Shown: positions 29,260-32,504 of the stretch, one piece after another
Numbering within the stretch: position 1 is the stretch's first letter
Layout: the number at the start of each line of letters is the position of its first letter
NCBI GenBank assembly: GCA_947627195.1
Contig: CANQVC010000019.1
Coordinates: forward strand, 1 to 32,504
Origin: an uncultured Bacilli bacterium
Lineage (GTDB): Bacteria > Bacillota_I > Bacilli_A > ML615J-28 > CAG-698
Direction of reading: 5' to 3'
Length of the DNA: 32,504 bases
Translations under genes and position numbers: made by a program
The notes under the pieces: generated by a model
Database searches by the model: none
Told to the model about the DNA's origin: nothing
Seen by the model: only the letters and a program-made list of their open reading frames with translations

Positions 29260-31803
29260 ATGGACAATAATTATTATAATAAAGAAATACCAGAAATATT
29301 AAATAAATTTAATTCTAGTATTAATGGACTTAGTAAAGAATTAATTAGTGAAAATAAAAATAAATATGGTAAAAATGAATTAAAAGAAAAAGAAAAGAAA
29401 ACTAAAGCAAGAGTCTTTTTAGAACAATTTCAAGATATGTTAGTTATTATTCTTATTATATGTGCCATTATTGCTATTTTTATTGGTGAATTAGAATCAA
29501 CAATCGTTATTTTCTTTGTCATTACTATTAATGCATGTCTAGGAACATATCAATATTTCAAAGCTGAAAAATCTTTAAATAGTTTAAAAATGTTATCTAG
29601 TCCAACATCTAATGTCTTAAGAGATAGTAATACAATATCAATTCCCTCTAAAGAATTAGTATGTGGTGATATTGTTTTAGTTAATTCAGGAGATTTAATA
29701 TCTGCCGATGGAAGAATTATTGAAGAAAATGGCTTTGAAGTAAATGAAAGTGCCTTAACAGGTGAATCAACCCCAATAAGTAAAACCAAAGAAACAATTA
29801 ATGAAGAAAATGTTTCTTTAGCGGATCAAAAAAATATGGTCTTTTCAGGAACATTTTGTACTAAAGGACATGCTAAATATATTGTATGTCAAACTGGAAT
29901 GAATACTGAAATTGGTAAGATTGCTAGCTTAATAGGTGAAGCTGAAACTAAAAAAACCCCATTACAAAATAGTTTAGATATATTTAGTAAATATTTATCT
30001 ATTCTAATAATTTTTATTTGTTTTATTGTTTTTATATTAGGAATATATCGCAATATATCTATTTTAGATTCTTTAATGTTTGCTGTTGCCTTAGCTGTAG
30101 CTGCTATTCCTGAAGCATTGAGTACAATTGTAGTGATAGTTCTTGCCATTGGTACTGAAAAAATGGCAAAAGAAAATGCAATAATTAAAAATTTAAAAGC
30201 CGTTGAAGGATTAGGATGTGTAAATATCATATGTAGTGATAAAACAGGAACACTGACAATGAATCAAATGGAAGTAAGAGATGTATATACGTTTCTTGCA
30301 ATTGATAAATTCAAACAACATATTTTATATAGTACTAATTATGAATTATACCAAATGAAAAATTCTAATCCCACAGAACAAGCATTAATTGATTATGTAG
30401 GTACAATAAAAAATAGTTTTAAAGAAAAGAAAATAGGTGAATTACCATTTTCATCATCAAGGAAAATGATGAGTAATTTATATCAAATAGGAACTAATAA
30501 TATATTGTTTTGTAAAGGAGCAATTGAAATAATATTAGAACATACTAATTATATTGATGAAGGCATAAAAAGAATAATCAAAGAAGAAGATAAACAAAGA
30601 ATATTAAAACAAGTAGAAGATTATGCCAAACAAGGAAAAAGAGTAATATCATTTGCTTATAAAAACATTGAAAGAAATAAAATAATAAGTGAAGAAGATG
30701 AATACAATTTAATATTTACAGGATTAGTTGCTTTAGTAGATCCCCCAAGACCAGAATCAAAACAAGCAGTTTTAAAATGTCATCAAGCAGGAATAAAACC
30801 AATAATGTTAACAGGAGATCATAAAGAAACAGCCATTGCTATAGCTAAAGAAATAGGTATTTATAATGATGATAATATTGCTATAACAGGTAGTGAATTA
30901 GATAAAATGAATGACGAAGAATTATATCAAAAAATAGATAAAATCACAGTTTATGCAAGATTAACTCCAAGTCACAAAATTAGGATTGTGAAAACATGGC
31001 AAAAAAAGAAGCAAATAGTAGCCATGACAGGCGATGGCATTAATGATGCTCCAGCCTTAAAACAAGCCGATATTTCTATTGCCATGGGTAAAATGGGAAC
31101 AGAAGTAGCTAAAGATGCTTCCTCAATTATCTTAACAGATGATAATTTTAGTACGATTGTGAAAGCAATTGCCAATGGTAGAAAAGTATATGAAAATATT
31201 CAAAATGCCATTAGATTTTTATTATCAGGTAATTTTGCAGGAATTCTTATTGTTTTATATGCTAGTTTATGTTCTTTACCAATTCCATTTGTTGCCGTTC
31301 ATTTATTATTTATTAATTTATTAACTGATAGCTTACCAGCCATTGCCATAGGTGCCGAAAATAGTAATGACAATTTATTAGATAAACCACCAAGAAAAAG
31401 TAATGAACATTTTTTAAATAAAAATTTAGTTATGAAAATATTATTTGAAGGAATATTATTATGTATTTGTTGTCTATTTAGTTATCAAATAGGATTAAAA
31501 ACAAATATTGGTGTAGCAAGAACAATGACTTTTTCAACTCTATGTATGGCAAGATTGTTTCATAGTTTTAATTGTTCAATGAAATCTTCGATTTTTATTA
31601 AACCAAGTAAAAATAAATTATTATATTTTTCATTTATACTAGGAATGATTTTAATTAATTCTGTTTTATTTATTCCCCCATTACAATCAATATTTGTTGT
31701 TGCAAAATTAACATTAAAACAAATATATATTGTTTATTGTTTTAGTATATTACCAACATTAATTATGCAAATAATTAAATTAATGAAAAAATCCAGGAAT
31801 TAA
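29260..31803 (+). CDS. Cation-transporting P-type ATPase, calcium (type II) class
   Basis: An 847-residue membrane pump. An N-terminal cation-ATPase domain (INGLSKELISENKNKYGKNE) precedes the first membrane pair. The actuator has LTGES, and the phosphorylation motif is SDKTGTLT (Asp327). The nucleotide domain follows, and the hinge carries MLTGDHKETAIAIA and TGDGINDAPALKQAD. Ion-site helices read VAAIPEAL in M4 and NLLTDSLPAIAIG in M6, the pattern of SERCA/PMCA-type calcium pumps. It should export Ca2+ using ATP. The ATG at 29260 is chosen: GGAGG (29244-29248) overlaps the alternative TTG at 29242, which therefore cannot be the start. It is monocistronic. Confidence 0.94.
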   Translation: MDNNYYNKEIPEILNKFNSSINGLSKELISENKNKYGKNELKEKEKKTKARVFLEQFQDMLVIILIICAIIAIFIGELESTIVIFFVITINACLGTYQYFKAEKSLNSLKMLSSPTSNVLRDSNTISIPSKELVCGDIVLVNSGDLISADGRIIEENGFEVNESALTGESTPISKTKETINEENVSLADQKNMVFSGTFCTKGHAKYIVCQTGMNTEIGKIASLIGEAETKKTPLQNSLDIFSKYLSILIIFICFIVFILGIYRNISILDSLMFAVALAVAAIPEALSTIVVIVLAIGTEKMAKENAIIKNLKAVEGLGCVNIICSDKTGTLTMNQMEVRDVYTFLAIDKFKQHILYSTNYELYQMKNSNPTEQALIDYVGTIKNSFKEKKIGELPFSSSRKMMSNLYQIGTNNILFCKGAIEIILEHTNYIDEGIKRIIKEEDKQRILKQVEDYAKQGKRVISFAYKNIERNKIISEEDEYNLIFTGLVALVDPPRPESKQAVLKCHQAGIKPIMLTGDHKETAIAIAKEIGIYNDDNIAITGSELDKMNDEELYQKIDKITVYARLTPSHKIRIVKTWQKKKQIVAMTGDGINDAPALKQADISIAMGKMGTEVAKDASSIILTDDNFSTIVKAIANGRKVYENIQNAIRFLLSGNFAGILIVLYASLCSLPIPFVAVHLLFINLLTDSLPAIAIGAENSNDNLLDKPPRKSNEHFLNKNLVMKILFEGILLCICCLFSYQIGLKTNIGVARTMTFSTLCMARLFHSFNCSMKSSIFIKPSKNKLLYFSFILGMILINSVLFIPPLQSIFVVAKLTLKQIYIVYCFSILPTLIMQIIKLMKKSRN

Positions 31804-31811
31804 TCCTGGAT
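31785..31811 (-). terminator. Terminator of coaD (and overlap with the ATPase stop)
   Basis: The stem ATCCAGGA / TCCTGGAT (31791-31798, 31804-31811) spans the ATPase stop codon. The A run at 31785-31790 gives the T run on the minus strand. Its plus-strand T run is weak. Confidence 0.78.
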
Positions 31812-31820
31812 AGAATAGTT

Positions 31821-32318
31821 TTATTTATTAATTGAATGTCGTTCTTTAATAATATCTGTTACATATTGGACAATTTCTTTAGGAACATATTGTTCAATAG
31901 AAGCATTAAACAAAACAAGTTCTTTGATTGTTGAACTAGATAAAAATAAATTATTAGCTGAGGGAAATAATGCAAAAGTATCAATATCAGGTGAAATTGA
32001 CCGATTAAATTGAAATAAACTAATTTCATCTTGATAATCATTAAAGTTTCTTAAACCTCTAATTATAACATTTGCTTTTACTTTTTGTGAATATAATGAA
32101 ACTAAATCACTTGATTTATCAATAATAACATTAGGAATATGTTTTGTTACTTTTTGTAACATTAAAACTTTTTCATCAGTTGTGAATGTATAATGTTTTT
32201 GCTGATTGATTGCTACAACGACATATACTTTATCAAATACTTTCGCAACTCTTTCAATTATATCTAAATGTCCATTAGATACAGGGTCAAAAGAACCTGG
32301 ATAAACAGCTATTTTCAT
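31821..32318 (-). CDS. coaD: Phosphopantetheine adenylyltransferase
   Basis: A 165-residue enzyme of standard length that transfers AMP from ATP to 4'-phosphopantetheine, the fourth step of coenzyme A synthesis. The nucleotidyltransferase signature is YPGSFDPVSNGHLDII at the N terminus, with the HxGH-type motif appearing as NGHLD. The phosphate-binding motif is VIIRGLRNFNDYQDE, and the SxSSTxIK-type motif is FLSSSTIKEL. AAGGTGG lies 7 bp upstream of ATG on the minus strand. The usual Firmicute partner rsmD is not seen upstream within the window. Confidence 0.97.
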   Translation of the reverse strand: MKIAVYPGSFDPVSNGHLDIIERVAKVFDKVYVVVAINQQKHYTFTTDEKVLMLQKVTKHIPNVIIDKSSDLVSLYSQKVKANVIIRGLRNFNDYQDEISLFQFNRSISPDIDTFALFPSANNLFLSSSTIKELVLFNASIEQYVPKEIVQYVTDIIKERHSINK

Positions 32319-32408
32319 AATTTAACCACCTTACATAAAATAATTAATAATCTTTTTATTTAGTATAACGCAAAAACAAAAAAAATACAAATTATTTCAA
32401 AAATATTT

Positions 32409-32504
32409 TTGTTTTTTGTCAATATTGTGATATAACCCGAGTTTGCCTCGAATGGGGCTCTGTGATAATTTATAAATCTAATAATTTTTAAAAAGACAGT
32501 TAAA
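32409..32504 (+). other. Promoter-like sequence and GC-rich hairpin at the window edge
   Basis: TTGTTT (32409-32414), a 16-bp spacer, and TATAAC (32431-32436) resemble a promoter on the plus strand. Right after it comes a GC-rich island unusual for this region: CGAG-TTTGC-CTCG (32438-32450), followed by AATGGGGCTCTG. This could be the 5' end of a structured RNA or a leader truncated by the window end. No family is recognised. Confidence 0.4.

Overview
The window is a very AT-rich chromosomal segment from a low-GC, spore-forming Firmicute, most likely a Bacilli or Erysipelotrichia-type gut lineage. The evidence is strong AGGAGG ribosome sites, TTGACA/TATAAT promoters, the infC-rpmI-rplT operon with an L20-type leader, a cotJ spore-coat operon, and the use of TGA as a stop codon, which excludes the Mycoplasma code. 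The genus is inference. No rRNA, tRNA or CRISPR array was seen.

Layout: the 3' end of a repeat-rich protein gene (1-378); tatD and a lipoprotein trypsin-like protease (486-2059); a convergent class A penicillin-binding protein (2087-4072); ychF, cinA and a PTS EIIC-like membrane protein (4239-7710); tex (7856-10111); an unrecognised gene with a diacylglycerol-kinase-family gene, then acpP (10237-12192); a divergent pair of namZ-like lipoprotein and cation-efflux genes with a downstream M24 aminopeptidase (12281-16051); a four-gene orphan ABC-transporter operon (16153-19009); the infC-rpmI-rplT operon (19018-20395); a TGS/uridine-kinase-like protein (20434-22089); the cotJ operon (22210-25152); a class I glutamine amidotransferase (25211-25885); nrdD-nrdG (26332-29152); a Ca2+-type P-ATPase (29260-31803); and coaD (31821-32318).

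The main discovery is in the cotJ operon. A fused cotJA-cotJB gene is followed by a cotJC gene that is cut after codon 30 by a 1,979-bp element. The element carries a large serine recombinase, transcribed against cotJC, and a 39-codon small ORF. Both junctions carry the same 10-bp core, AATATGGGGG. Precise recombination between the two copies deletes the element and restores an uninterrupted CotJC of 187 residues, running through Q-Y-G-G-P-Y-G-E across the joint. This is the architecture of the sigK 'skin' element and similar intervening sequences in sporulation genes, but here it is very small and sits in the manganese-catalase-like coat gene cotJC. The likely reading is developmentally regulated excision in the mother cell; a simple insertional knockout is the alternative.

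Other points of note are an apparent AUC start codon for infC, a 42-bp perfect AT palindrome right after the acpP stop, three consecutive hairpins before cotJ, a PDZ-less HtrA-like lipoprotein, and the start of a possible structured RNA at the right edge.
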